Shown here piece by piece: positions 8,290 through 16,358 of a stretch of 53,781 nt of DNA (the stretch's first letter is position 1; each line of letters begins with the position of its first letter). Source of the stretch: Acidimicrobiia bacterium (GTDB lineage: Bacteria > Actinomycetota > Acidimicrobiia > Acidimicrobiales > Aldehydirespiratoraceae); the NCBI GenBank assembly GCA_024421085.1, contig JAHQYN010000007.1, forward strand, positions 1 through 53,781. The letters run 5' to 3'. Both the position numbers and the translations under genes were made by a program. The notes beneath the pieces were generated by a model. It ran no database searches, was not told the origin of the DNA, and worked only from the letters and a program-made list of their open reading frames with translations.

Positions 8290-9133
8290 GGGACCGTCTC
8301 CGCAATTCGGAGCGAATGACTTTGGCTGTATCACCTGTGTCGTAGCCGCGTGTCCCGGCCAGCGCTGTCAGCGTTTCTGTAGATACGGAACGCAGTGCCC
8401 ACGCCTCGGCAGACAGGTCCATGCTGCCAATAAGTGTGCCTGCGATATGCAGTTCGTCGCGTTCGAGACTGAGTTCTGAACCCTCTGCCCCCGACCAGAA
8501 CAGCGGCCAAAACTGGGGAGGAACAGCGCCGGGGACAGACGGCTCGGACATGGGTGCCCGACGACGTGGAAGATACCCGAGCAGCCTCACGCATTCAGGC
8601 GTATATGTCAGTGCCCAGAGTCTCTTGATGGTAGACTTGTATCCGTCGCGCACGATGCCGTCTTGGCCGAGAGCGATGCCAGCGGTTGAGAGTTTGTGGA
8701 GAACCCTGCGGGTCTGCCTCTCGGAGATACCAGCGATTACGGAGATTTTCCCGACGGTGGCCCCAGCCGGCCGCTGGCGCAGCGCGTTCAGCACACTCCT
8801 AGCCCCAGCGCTGAGCCCCATCGACGGGTCTTCAACTTGATCCGTTGATCCTGAGTCGCCCGTTGCCGGCAGGTACGGCGTCTGTCGTGTCTCAGATAGC
8901 CGGCGCTCAACAATGCTCGGCGACGTTTTAGTGCCGTGCATAGATGTGCCTGTCACAGCGGTGAACTCCCCACGGCAGTCGCGGCATCGCCATTGCGGCC
9001 ACCGGCGACCTGGACGCGCTCGCTCGGCTGTGCGCAAGCTGCCGCAATGTGGGCATATGATCTTGTCGGGCCACCTGACATCGGCAATCCGGCGAGCAGC
9101 ATTGACATCTGCCAGCTTTGGATTGGAGCCCAT
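8276..9133 (-). CDS. putative antitoxin: IS1595-type zinc ribbon joined to winged helix
   Basis: Residues 24-70 (CPHCGS, then CRDCRGEFTAVTGTSMHGTK) match the N-terminal zinc ribbon of IS1595-family transposases, with Cys 27, 30, 50 and 53. There is no transposase catalytic domain after it. Residues 108-160 look like a winged helix (VGKISVIAGISERQTRRVL). The remainder (PPQFWPLFWSG to the end) I know only from genes paired with AbiEii-like toxins. The gene overlaps and precedes the toxin gene, so it is probably the antitoxin and autoregulator. It has no ribosome site; TAAAGT lies 6 bases before the ATG, suggesting a leaderless transcript. Confidence 0.7.
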   Translation of the reverse strand: MGSNPKLADVNAARRIADVRWPDKIICPHCGSLRTAERARPGRRWPQWRCRDCRGEFTAVTGTSMHGTKTSPSIVERRLSETRQTPYLPATGDSGSTDQVEDPSMGLSAGARSVLNALRQRPAGATVGKISVIAGISERQTRRVLHKLSTAGIALGQDGIVRDGYKSTIKRLWALTYTPECVRLLGYLPRRRAPMSEPSVPGAVPPQFWPLFWSGAEGSELSLERDELHIAGTLIGSMDLSAEAWALRSVSTETLTALAGTRGYDTGDTAKVIRSELRRRSRVAD

Positions 9134-9139
9134 GTGTTC

Positions 9140-9169
9140 ACTTTACCATTCTCGGGGACCGAACAGCAA
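9140..9169 (-). promoter_or_regulatory. promoter of the toxin-antitoxin operon (leaderless)
   Basis: On the minus strand TTGCTG (9164-9169) and TAAAGT (9140-9145) are separated by 18 bases, and the ATG of the antitoxin begins 6 bases after TAAAGT. That spacing places the transcript start at or next to the A of the start codon. The site would be the natural target for autoregulation by the encoded DNA-binding protein. Confidence 0.5.
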
Positions 9170-9331
9170 GAAATGTCCGGTCTATTGCGCGTTTGGAACG
9201 TTGTGTCGGGTGGGTTGTCGAACACCCCTCGACGTAGCCAGGCGATGTGGTAGAGATCCCACCGGGCGAGCTTCGACGCGGAATCAAGCGAATCGCGGGC
9301 GCGCCGCAGCGGTGGCAGGTACTGTGGACGG

Positions 9332-10252
9332 ATGGATCACCGAGGGCCTCAGCGTGTACTGCTCGCAGGCGACACGCACCGCAACGGCGAGTGGGTGGGC
9401 ACGCTCTGCAAGCTGGCGAGCCGCCACGGTTGCGACACGATCCTGCAACTGGGGGATTTCGGGTACTGGCCCCACACCGACGAGGGCCTGCGCTTCTTGG
9501 AGCAGGTCGACGGGCACGCACAACGCAACGGGATCAACTGTCTTTACTGGATCGACGGCAACCACGAGAACCACGAGATGCTGGCAGCGCTCAAGGCCGA
9601 CGGAGACGGTTTCGTGACCATCGGCAACCGCTGTCGCTACGCACCGCGGGGCCATCGCTGGCGTTGGGGCCAGGTCGACTTCGGTGCCCTCGGCGGTGCC
9701 TTCTCGATAGATCACCACTATCGGGTTGAAGGCGTGAGCTGGTGGCCCAACGAGATGCCCACCGACGCCGACGTAGCGAAACTCGGTGACGCGCCGCTCG
9801 ACGTGCTGCTGTGCCATGACACACCCGAGGGCGCGCCGATACGGCAATTCGAGCTTCGACCTCGCGATGAGATGCTGTGCTCGCTGGTGCGCGGACGAAT
9901 CCTGCAGGCCGTCAAGGCCACACGGCCCCAACTGGTGGTCCACGGCCACTGGCATCGGCGCACCAGCAGCGAACTGAGTTGGCCGACCGACTGCGACGGC
10001 GAATTGTCCTGGGCCTCCACCCAGGTGGAGGGCCTAGCTGCCGACAAACAGGGCGACCATCGCGCCTGGGCAGTGCTGGAGGTCAACCCGCTCAAGTTCA
10101 TCGACGGCCATGCGGTGTCGGAGGTCGATCCACGCAAGTTCATCGACGGCCATGCGGTGTCGGAGGTCGATCCACGCAAGCTCATCGACGGCCATGCGGT
10201 GTCGGAGGTCGATCCACGCAAGTTCATCGACGGCCGAGCGGAAGTAACGTAG
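9332..10252 (+). CDS. calcineurin-like metallophosphoesterase with 14-residue C-terminal repeats
   Basis: The dimetal phosphoesterase motifs are all present: GDTHRNGEW (Asp14, His16), LQLGDFG (Asp42), GNHENHE (Asn77, His78), LLCHDTPEG and VVHGHWH. The enzyme should hydrolyse a phosphomonoester or phosphodiester; the substrate is unknown. After the domain ends near residue 250 there are three and a half copies of a 14-residue unit FIDGHAVSEVDPRK, which look non-globular. TACTGT lies 6 bases before the ATG and there is no ribosome site, so it may be leaderless. It is divergent from the toxin-antitoxin pair, but no direct link is evident. Confidence 0.85.
   Translation: MDHRGPQRVLLAGDTHRNGEWVGTLCKLASRHGCDTILQLGDFGYWPHTDEGLRFLEQVDGHAQRNGINCLYWIDGNHENHEMLAALKADGDGFVTIGNRCRYAPRGHRWRWGQVDFGALGGAFSIDHHYRVEGVSWWPNEMPTDADVAKLGDAPLDVLLCHDTPEGAPIRQFELRPRDEMLCSLVRGRILQAVKATRPQLVVHGHWHRRTSSELSWPTDCDGELSWASTQVEGLAADKQGDHRAWAVLEVNPLKFIDGHAVSEVDPRKFIDGHAVSEVDPRKLIDGHAVSEVDPRKFIDGRAEVT
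10094..10235. repeat. 42-bp in-frame tandem repeat, 3.4 copies
   Basis: The unit beginning aagttcatcgacggccatgc spans 10094-10135, 10136-10177 and 10178-10219, with a 16-base partial copy to 10235. Copies differ by a single base (aagttc versus aagctc), so the expansion is recent. It encodes the C-terminal repeats of the metallophosphoesterase and keeps the frame because 42 is divisible by three. Confidence 0.97.
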
Positions 10253-10292
10253 GCGAGCCTTGACCGCCGACCGACACCGCTGAGCGTGCCGC

Positions 10293-11111
10293 ATGGACCA
10301 AGAATCCGCCTATCCCTCTATCGCCAGCAAGGTAGTTCTGGTCACTGGTGCCGGAGCCGGGATCGGACGGGCCATCGCACAACGTTTCGCCGCGGTCGGC
10401 GCCCGAGTCGCGCTCAACGATGTGGACAGCGACCGAGTCGACTCCGCTGTCGGTGAGATCAGCGCCGGCGGAGGCGAGGTCATGGGTGTCGTGGCAGACG
10501 TCTCCGACTCCGCTCGGGTCAACACCATGATCGCCGAGATCATCGATGCCCACGGCGTCATTGACGTGCTGGTCAACAACGCCGGGATCGTGAGTCCGAT
10601 GCTGCACTTCTTCGAGGCGGACGAGGCATGGTGGCGGCGCATCATCGACGTCAACCTGACCGGTCACTTTCTGGTCTCGCACCCGGTCGCGCGGATCATG
10701 GCGCTCAACGGGGGCGGCTGCATCATCAACATGAGCTCAGGCGGCGCGACCAAGGCACACCGGGCCTTCACCGCGTACGACGCCACGAAGGGGGGAATCG
10801 AGGCATTGACACGGGCGATGGCGCTCGATCTCGGCCCCTACAACATTCGTGTCAACGCACTCATGCCAGGGTCGATCGACACTAGCGGGCTCGGGCTGTC
10901 AGAGCGCAGGTTGCGAGGCGAGAACGTGCCGTTGGGACGGATCGGCGAGGTCCACGACATGACCGGTGCCGCCCTGTTCCTAGCGTCCGACGAAGCCGGC
11001 TACATCACTGGAGACGTGATCAAGATCGATGGCGGCATGACCGCGCAGCAGCGTTCCGCCACCGTCGACATAATGCCCCCGTCGGACTTCCCCAAACTCG
11101 AAGACCTCTAG
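10293..11111 (+). CDS. short-chain dehydrogenase/reductase (SDR)
   Basis: A classical SDR of 272 aa with the NAD(P)-binding TGAGAGIG at residues 18-25, NNAG at 95-98, Asn121, Ser148/149 and the catalytic YDATK (Tyr162, Lys166). Asp near the end of the second strand (LNDVDS) suggests NAD(H) rather than NADP(H). The substrate cannot be told; the C-terminal GYITGDVIKIDGG is typical of FabG-like members. It lies 3 bases before a FAD oxidoreductase gene and is probably co-transcribed with it. Confidence 0.9.
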   Translation: MDQESAYPSIASKVVLVTGAGAGIGRAIAQRFAAVGARVALNDVDSDRVDSAVGEISAGGGEVMGVVADVSDSARVNTMIAEIIDAHGVIDVLVNNAGIVSPMLHFFEADEAWWRRIIDVNLTGHFLVSHPVARIMALNGGGCIINMSSGGATKAHRAFTAYDATKGGIEALTRAMALDLGPYNIRVNALMPGSIDTSGLGLSERRLRGENVPLGRIGEVHDMTGAALFLASDEAGYITGDVIKIDGGMTAQQRSATVDIMPPSDFPKLEDL

Positions 11112-11114
11112 TTC

Positions 11115-11876
11115 ATGGTTGCCGGCGCCTCGACACCGCGCAAGCACAGCTACGACGTGGTGATTATCGGGGGAGCGATGATCGGTTCTTCCATCGCCTG
11201 GTTCCTGAGCGATCCCAACTCCAACAACGCCGCATTCGACGGTTCGGTGCTCGTCGTCGAACGAGATCCGACCTATGAGAACTCCTCGACCAGCCGAACC
11301 AACAGCTGTATGCGTCAACAGTTCTCCAACGAACTGAACATCAAGATCTCCCAGTTCGCAGCGGAGTTCGTGCGCAACTTTGCGGACTACATGGGAAATG
11401 ATCCTGAAGCACCGGAACTCGCAGTCAATCACTTCGGCTACATGTATCTCGCTCCCAGCGGAGTGCATGTTCGCAGTGACGGCGACGTCTACCTGGCAGG
11501 TTGCGCTCCCGATGATGACCGCGCCGTCGACCACAACAATCTGCGAATGGACCGCGACATCTGGGAAGAGAAGGTGTGGCCCGCGTTGGCCCACCGAATA
11601 CCGGCGTTCGAACGCACCAAGGTCATGACCCAGTGGGCGGGCCACTACGCCTACAACACCCTGGACCACAACGTCGTCGTCGGCCCCCACAACGAAGTGT
11701 CCAATTTCATTTTTGCCAATGGCTTCTCTGGCCACGGCCTCCAACAGTCACCTGCGATCGGCCGCGGCGTAGCCGAACTAATCACCTACAACGAATACCG
11801 CACCCTGGACCTGACCCCCCTCGGCTACGACCGAATCGCCCGCCGAGAGCCCTTCACCGAAACCGCAATAATCTGA
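11115..11876 (+). CDS. FAD-dependent oxidoreductase (DAO/FOXRED1-like) with internal deletion
   Basis: The N-terminus has the dinucleotide-binding DVVIIGGAMIGSSIAWF and the substrate-side NSCMRQQFS region. The C-terminus has VWPALAHRIPAFE, AGHYAYNTLDHN and FANGFSGHGLQQSPAIGRG, all typical of DAO-family dehydrogenases related to FOXRED1 and sarcosine oxidase. Relatives are about 380-400 aa; this is 253. The jump is at residues 112-115 (GYMYLA joined to PSGV), so roughly 130-150 residues of the central region are missing in frame. It may be non-functional, or the gap may be an assembly error. Confidence 0.75.
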   Translation: MVAGASTPRKHSYDVVIIGGAMIGSSIAWFLSDPNSNNAAFDGSVLVVERDPTYENSSTSRTNSCMRQQFSNELNIKISQFAAEFVRNFADYMGNDPEAPELAVNHFGYMYLAPSGVHVRSDGDVYLAGCAPDDDRAVDHNNLRMDRDIWEEKVWPALAHRIPAFERTKVMTQWAGHYAYNTLDHNVVVGPHNEVSNFIFANGFSGHGLQQSPAIGRGVAELITYNEYRTLDLTPLGYDRIARREPFTETAII

Positions 11877-11909
11877 ACCGCGACACGACGATGTTCTGGG
11901 ATGTTCTGG

Positions 11910-12473
11910 TCAGAGCTTGGTGATCGGGTCGCCTGTGTGGATGGTGCCGGGGTCGACTACTCGGGCGTTGATGCCTCTGAGCTTGAGCGCCATGCCGGTC
12001 TCGGAGTTGACCCAGCGCAGCGCGTCTCGGCCGTAGCGGGATCTGAACTTGTCGCAACCCAGGTGCGGTGCGTTGGTGACCTCGAGCGTGGCGTCGCCGA
12101 TTCTCAGGCGGGTGCCTGCCGGAGCGTTGGCCTCACTTATGTCGAAGTCGGCGTACAGCTGGTCGCCAGCAGCCGGCCACTGCTCGGTGGGTCCGGCGAT
12201 CAAGTCGAGGACACGCGAATTCATGATCGTGACCTGCCTGAGGGGATCAGCGCTGCCGTCTTCGGTTTGGCGGTCGCCGCGGGCGAGCCAGTTGTCGCCA
12301 GCCAAACCGGTCTCCAGAGTGAGTTCGCCCTGCTCGACGATCTCGCGCTCGTCCACCGCAGTGCGCGCCACGATGAGCCGAAGCGTTCCCCGCTCACTGG
12401 GCGCATCTCGGATCTGCGTCAAGCCTGCTTCGAGTTCTTCGTTCGTCCGGTGAATCATGGGTGCAGTATGCAT
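11910..12473 (-). CDS. MOSC-domain protein
   Basis: MOSC domains occur in molybdenum-cofactor sulfurases and in proteins such as YiiM. The core is visible as PHLGCDKFRSRYGRDALRW followed by RGINARVV, with the conserved cysteine in GCDKF. At about 187 aa it is a stand-alone MOSC protein without the pyridoxal-phosphate domain of full sulfurases. The ORF track begins at a TTG (12500); I use the ATG at 12473, though an ATG five codons later is also possible. A molybdopterin oxidoreductase is encoded at 36-41 kb but not nearby. Confidence 0.82.
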   Translation of the reverse strand: MHTAPMIHRTNEELEAGLTQIRDAPSERGTLRLIVARTAVDEREIVEQGELTLETGLAGDNWLARGDRQTEDGSADPLRQVTIMNSRVLDLIAGPTEQWPAAGDQLYADFDISEANAPAGTRLRIGDATLEVTNAPHLGCDKFRSRYGRDALRWVNSETGMALKLRGINARVVDPGTIHTGDPITKL

Positions 12474-12546
12474 CTTGTTGTGGACAACCTCTCCCCGCAA
12501 CGATGCCCGACTCGCAGACCTCGGAGACTGCCGATCAAGCGGGGTG

Positions 12547-13815
12547 TCACAGCTGGGGGCCGCAGTCGACGCAGGACACGTCTGCGATGGGTGCGTCCGC
12601 GGCGAGATACTCGGTCAACCAGTCGACGAACGCGACCCCTTCGACTCCCAGGGAATACATCTCGTCGCGCCCGAGAATCGTGTGATCCTCACCCGGTGCC
12701 AGATAACTGCTCACCTGCACCCCGGCAGCCTCGATTCGCGTTTCGTTGTCTCTGATCAGCTGGTCCATGTTGCTCGCGTCGAACCCGGCCAGCTGTGCGA
12801 AACTCAACTGCGTGCTGTCGAAGGCGTTGTCGAAGCGGGCGAAGCGTATGTCGGGGTCATGCAGGCCGGCCTGGATGAACATCTCGGGAACTCCCCATTC
12901 CTGCGGAGTGATTCCCTCGTTCACCGGCCAGTCGGGGACGACCGAGAAAGCACCCCACAGTGAGCTGATCGTGGCGTTGATGACCGGGTTGCTCGGATAG
13001 GCGCCCGAGGCGTCCGCCACAACAGAGACCTTGGCGTCGGGATACAGGTCCGACACCAACCCGCCGAAGAAGGGGGCAGCAACAGAACCGGCGCTGGACC
13101 CGGCCACCACGACTTCGGTTGCGTCGGGGAATCGTGCGTGGAGTTCGGCCAATGCTCGAGAGGCGTTCACGAATCCGTTGTGGTGAACGGTCAGATCGTC
13201 GCTGTACTGGTGGACGTTGTTGCCAATATGGACATCGCCGGTGCAGTACGGGGCGCCCACGAACGAACTGCCGGCCAGGGGATTGGCGGGATTGGAGAAG
13301 TCGAAGATGCCTCCCGCGCCGGTCGGGTCGTCGCTCTCGCCGGTGGTCACCGAGTAGGTGCCGCCGGTGAACGAACAGGACGCGGCACTGAAGCAGGCAC
13401 CGCCTCCCTCAAGGTAGAACACGACACGTTCGGGGTCGGCCTCCCGGACCCAGAAGCTGTATTCGCTGCCGTCGGCGCACATGCATTCATCGCCCCCGGC
13501 GACCTGTTCCCAGCGCCCCGCGGGCACCACAGTGGTCGTTGTCGTAGTCGTTGTCGTTGTGGTCGTCGTTGTCGTTGTGGTCGTCGTTGTCGTTTTGGTC
13601 GTTGGAGCAGCAGCGGTCGTCGTTGTTGCTGCAGTGGTCGTTGGAGCAGAAGTCGTGGTCGGAGCCGCCGTGGTCTGTGGTGCGGTGGTTTCAGGCGGCT
13701 CGTTCGGCGTCGACTCCTGTTGGTCATCGTCACCACCGCAACTCGCCGCGAGCAACCCAACAGCCAGTAGCGACACCCCGACGCGAAACAATAGAGCAAC
13801 ACTGCGTTTTTTCAT
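12547..13815 (-). CDS. pectinacetylesterase-family lipoprotein
   Basis: A lipoprotein signal (LLAASCGGDDD, Cys26) leads into a long Thr/Ala/Pro-rich linker with a poly-threonine run encoded by repeated ACN codons. The catalytic part contains VFYLEGGGACFSA, the nucleophile motif AGSSAGSVAAPFF and a C-terminal GEDHTILG, giving a plausible Ser-Asp-His triad of the pectinacetylesterase/NOTUM family. It would act outside the membrane as a carbohydrate or lipid esterase; the true substrate is unknown. I start at the ATG 13815, before the signal peptide. TAGAGT lies 5 bases before it, suggesting leaderless transcription. The 70 extra residues in the ORF track are encoded by intergenic repeats. Confidence 0.82.
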   Translation of the reverse strand: MKKRSVALLFRVGVSLLAVGLLAASCGGDDDQQESTPNEPPETTAPQTTAAPTTTSAPTTTAATTTTAAAPTTKTTTTTTTTTTTTTTTTTTTTTVVPAGRWEQVAGGDECMCADGSEYSFWVREADPERVVFYLEGGGACFSAASCSFTGGTYSVTTGESDDPTGAGGIFDFSNPANPLAGSSFVGAPYCTGDVHIGNNVHQYSDDLTVHHNGFVNASRALAELHARFPDATEVVVAGSSAGSVAAPFFGGLVSDLYPDAKVSVVADASGAYPSNPVINATISSLWGAFSVVPDWPVNEGITPQEWGVPEMFIQAGLHDPDIRFARFDNAFDSTQLSFAQLAGFDASNMDQLIRDNETRIEAAGVQVSSYLAPGEDHTILGRDEMYSLGVEGVAFVDWLTEYLAADAPIADVSCVDCGPQL

Positions 13816-13846
13816 GAGGCACTCTACCCCGCACCGCGGTCTCCAG

Positions 13847-13956
13847 GTGCGCCAAGCTGTTGTCACTCGATGTCGGCGCGGAGTCCATGGCGTGCGCCAA
13901 GCTGTTGTCACGGCTCCGGTTGCGCCCGGCGACAACACATCGCCCGGCGACAACAC
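13847..13956. repeat. intergenic tandem repeats, member of the GGCTCCGG dispersed family
   Basis: GTGCGCCAAGCTGTTGTCAC occurs at 13847-13866 and 13892-13911 (45-bp period), followed by CGCCCGGCGACAACAC at 13923-13938 and 13941-13956 (18-bp period), with GGCTCCGGTTGCGCCCGG between. Related sequence lies at 17.6, 21.1 and 43.9 kb. The block sits between the divergent esterase and aldolase genes. Confidence 0.85.
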
Positions 13957-14014
13957 GGCGCACGGCGAAAGCACAGTTGCGGCTACGCTGACTGCTGAGA
14001 CTGGAGGGCCGACC

Positions 14015-14827
14015 ATGGCAGACACCCGACAAGAGCGCGACCTTGAGGATCTCGATCGGTTGCAAATCGAGTTCTCGTTGGACCTTCCCTCGACCGCTGA
14101 GGACTTCGAGACCGAACGTCAACAGCGCAAGGAGTCTCTTGCCGCCGGCCTCAGGGTGATGGGGCGATTGCACCTCGCCGAGGGCGTGGCCGGTCATGTG
14201 ACCGTGCGGGACCCTGAGCACCTCGATCACTTCTGGGTCAACCCCTTCGGGCAGAACTTCAAGTACATGACCGTTTCAGACCTGATCCTGGTCGACGAAC
14301 AAGGCCAGGTGGTCGACGGCGACCGCCCGGTCAACACCGCGGCCTTCGCCATTCACTCACAGATCCACGCGGCACGACCAGACGTGATCGCCGCAGCGCA
14401 CTCACACTCGATGTACGGCAAGACCTTCTCGACGCTCGGTCAGCCCCTCAAGATGATCAGCCAGGACTCCACGATGTTCTACAACGATGTGGCCCTGTGC
14501 GATGCGGGCAGCGGAGCGGTGGTGCTCGACGTCGAGACGGGCCGTCAGATGGCAGAGGCGCTCGGCGACAAGAAGGCTCTCATCCATCAGAACCACGGCC
14601 TCATCACCTGTGGCGGCAGCGTGGACGCAGCAGTGTGGTGGTTCGTTGCGCTCGAGCGCTGTTGTCAGAGCCAACTGGTCGCCCAGGCCGCAGGTGATCC
14701 GATCGAGATCCCCGAGCACCTCTGCGTCGAGGGCTACCGCCAGCAGGGTTCGGACTTGGCGGGGTGGTTCCAGTTTCAACCATGGCGAGACGAACTGATG
14801 CGCGAGGAGCCCGAATTCCTCAACTGA
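14015..14827 (+). CDS. class II aldolase/adducin-family protein
   Basis: A 270-aa class II aldolase fold protein. The zinc-binding histidines are seen in AAHSHSMYGK, and IHQNHGLITCGGSVDAAVWW is the conserved C-terminal block. Members cleave sugar phosphates or act as decarboxylases; the larger N-terminal part resembles the actinobacterial adducin-like subgroup, whose substrates are mostly unknown. The ORF track reads back through an intergenic repeat to 13481, but the ATG at 14015 has GGAGG 8 bases upstream and is the clear start. The TetR gene follows on the same strand. Confidence 0.88.
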   Translation: MADTRQERDLEDLDRLQIEFSLDLPSTAEDFETERQQRKESLAAGLRVMGRLHLAEGVAGHVTVRDPEHLDHFWVNPFGQNFKYMTVSDLILVDEQGQVVDGDRPVNTAAFAIHSQIHAARPDVIAAAHSHSMYGKTFSTLGQPLKMISQDSTMFYNDVALCDAGSGAVVLDVETGRQMAEALGDKKALIHQNHGLITCGGSVDAAVWWFVALERCCQSQLVAQAAGDPIEIPEHLCVEGYRQQGSDLAGWFQFQPWRDELMREEPEFLN

Positions 14828-14851
14828 CCGACCGTCCGCGGCGCGCAGCCG

Positions 14852-14874
14852 ACTGAACGTTCGTCCAGTATGCT
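14852..14874 (+). promoter_or_regulatory. probable TetR operator overlapping a leaderless promoter
   Basis: ACTGAACGTTCGTCCAGT (14852-14869) is an 18-base inverted repeat with 14 of 18 positions symmetric. It touches the -10-like TATGCT (14869-14874), which is 5 bases before the ATG of the TetR gene. This is a typical arrangement for an autorepressor. Confidence 0.5.
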
Positions 14875-14879
14875 GCAAC

Positions 14880-15482
14880 ATGGACGAGCGCCTGAACCGG
14901 TCTGAGACGCAGGAACAGATTCTCGACGCGGTCGGGTCGGTCATCCTGCGCGAGGGGATCGGCGGGGCCAGCATGCGAACCGTGGCCAAGGAGGCCGACG
15001 TGTCGGTCGGTCTGCTCAGTTACCACTTCGACGACAAGCAGACGCTCATCTTGGCGGTGTTCCGAAGAGCCACGGACCGGCTGTTCGACGCCTGCGCCAG
15101 TGCCGCTGAAGAAAAGCAGGACCCCGCAGAGAAGTTCCGGGCGTTCCTGCGCGGCGCTTTCACCGACGAGTTCCTCAACGGCAGCTACCTGGCGCTGCGC
15201 ATCGCCCTGTGGGCATTGGCACTCACCGAAGACGGCGTGGCGGCGCTCGACGCGGAGTTCTATGAGCGCTACTCGTCGCGTTTTCGCGAACTCGTCGGCG
15301 CGGCTCGCCCGGAGCTGGCCGAGACCGTGGTTGCGGACCGCGTGCAAGACCTGATCGCTGGCTCCAACGGGCTCTGGCTGAACTGGGCCCGCTGGCGGGA
15401 CAACGACGCTCTGCAGCGAGGACTCAACCACTGCGAAGACCTCACCTTGAACGGAGAAATTCGCGCCCGCGCCCAACGCTGA
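14880..15482 (+). CDS. TetR-family transcriptional regulator (BetI-like)
   Basis: The N-terminal helix-turn-helix is clear (QILDAVGSVILREGIGGASM, then VGLLSYHFDDKQTLI), followed by a C-terminal ligand-binding domain with WALALTEDGVAALD resembling BetI-type members. At 200 aa it is full length. It follows the aldolase gene by 52 bases, and a palindrome overlaps its own promoter, so autoregulation and control of the adjoining genes is likely. The start ATG is directly preceded by TATGCT-N5, consistent with a leaderless transcript. Confidence 0.9.
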   Translation: MDERLNRSETQEQILDAVGSVILREGIGGASMRTVAKEADVSVGLLSYHFDDKQTLILAVFRRATDRLFDACASAAEEKQDPAEKFRAFLRGAFTDEFLNGSYLALRIALWALALTEDGVAALDAEFYERYSSRFRELVGAARPELAETVVADRVQDLIAGSNGLWLNWARWRDNDALQRGLNHCEDLTLNGEIRARAQR

Positions 15483-15509
15483 ACCTGCTTCACGCTGCCA
15501 TGCACGCCA

Positions 15510-16349
15510 TCAATGCATGCCGACGTTGGTGCCCGGGTCTGAAACCCACGACGGAGGGCGTTTCTCGACGAACGCGCTCATTCCCTCGCGGCCCTCGTCG
15601 CTGGCAAACAATTCAGCCGACAACTGCGAGGTCCATTCGAAGGCTTCCTCGCGCGACATTGTGGGGACTTTTTGGGTGAGTGCCTTGCAGGCGGCCAGAG
15701 CCTGAGGTCCGCCGAGCATCAGGTCAGAGACGATCTCATCCACCTCCCCGTCGAGGCGCTCGGCCGGCACCGCGGCGTTGATGATCCCCATTCGGGCAGC
15801 CTCAGGGGCCAGGAAGCGGTTGCCGCGCAGGAAGGCCTCGCTCGCCTCAGCCGAGCGCATCTTCGGCAGGCAGAGGACTGAGATCATTGCTGGAGCGACC
15901 CCGATGCGAACCTCCGTGAATCCCATCTTGGCGGTGTCGACGGCCACGGAGATGTCCATCGCCGCGGCGATGCCCATGCCTCCCGCAACGCAGTGGCCGT
16001 TGATCCGCCCGACGAACGGTTTGGGCGACTCGGCGAAACGGCTGAACAGGTCGACAGCAGTGGGCACACCTCGGCGTCGGGTCGAAGGCGCCTTGAGATC
16101 CGCGCCCGCACAGAAGACCCGACCCCGGTTCGTGAGCACGATGACGCGCACCTCCCGGTCGGCGTCGGCAGCGTCGATGGCAGACAGCAGTTGCGCGATG
16201 AGGTCGCTGCTGAGGGCATTGCGGTTCTCTTCGTCTGCGAGGGTGATCGTCATCACACCCCGGTTCTTGGTCGACTCGACAATCCTTGTTTCGCCATTGT
16301 TTGATTCGGCGACCCCCGTTTCGCCAAGGTTTGATTCGCCAGTGCTCAT
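15510..16349 (-). CDS. enoyl-CoA hydratase/isomerase-family protein
   Basis: The crotonase fold is recognisable from NRGRVFCAGADLK (oxyanion hole) and GHCVAGGMGIAAAMDISVAV. The second catalytic region (VRIGVAPAMISVLCLPKM) carries neither of the two hydratase glutamates clearly, so its exact reaction is uncertain. The N-terminus has an odd tandem, ESNLGET then ESNNGET, encoded by near-identical 27-base units. It is the last gene of the acyl-CoA operon, 9 bases after the TIGR03084 gene, with GGAG upstream of the ATG. In an Atu/Liu-type pathway this enzyme would hydrate the carboxylated enoyl-CoA. Confidence 0.88.
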   Translation of the reverse strand: MSTGESNLGETGVAESNNGETRIVESTKNRGVMTITLADEENRNALSSDLIAQLLSAIDAADADREVRVIVLTNRGRVFCAGADLKAPSTRRRGVPTAVDLFSRFAESPKPFVGRINGHCVAGGMGIAAAMDISVAVDTAKMGFTEVRIGVAPAMISVLCLPKMRSAEASEAFLRGNRFLAPEAARMGIINAAVPAERLDGEVDEIVSDLMLGGPQALAACKALTQKVPTMSREEAFEWTSQLSAELFASDEGREGMSAFVEKRPPSWVSDPGTNVGMH

Positions 16350-16358
16350 GGCGCGCTC

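Noticed and set aside
13481-14014. N-terminal extension of the aldolase ORF
   Set aside because: It consists of antisense poly-Thr linker (poly-Val) and intergenic repeats; ATG 14015 has a proper ribosome site.
15483-15535. CATGCA...TGCATG hairpin as terminator between the TetR and enoyl-CoA hydratase genes
   Set aside because: Only six pairs with a nine-base loop, partly inside the coding end; too weak to call.
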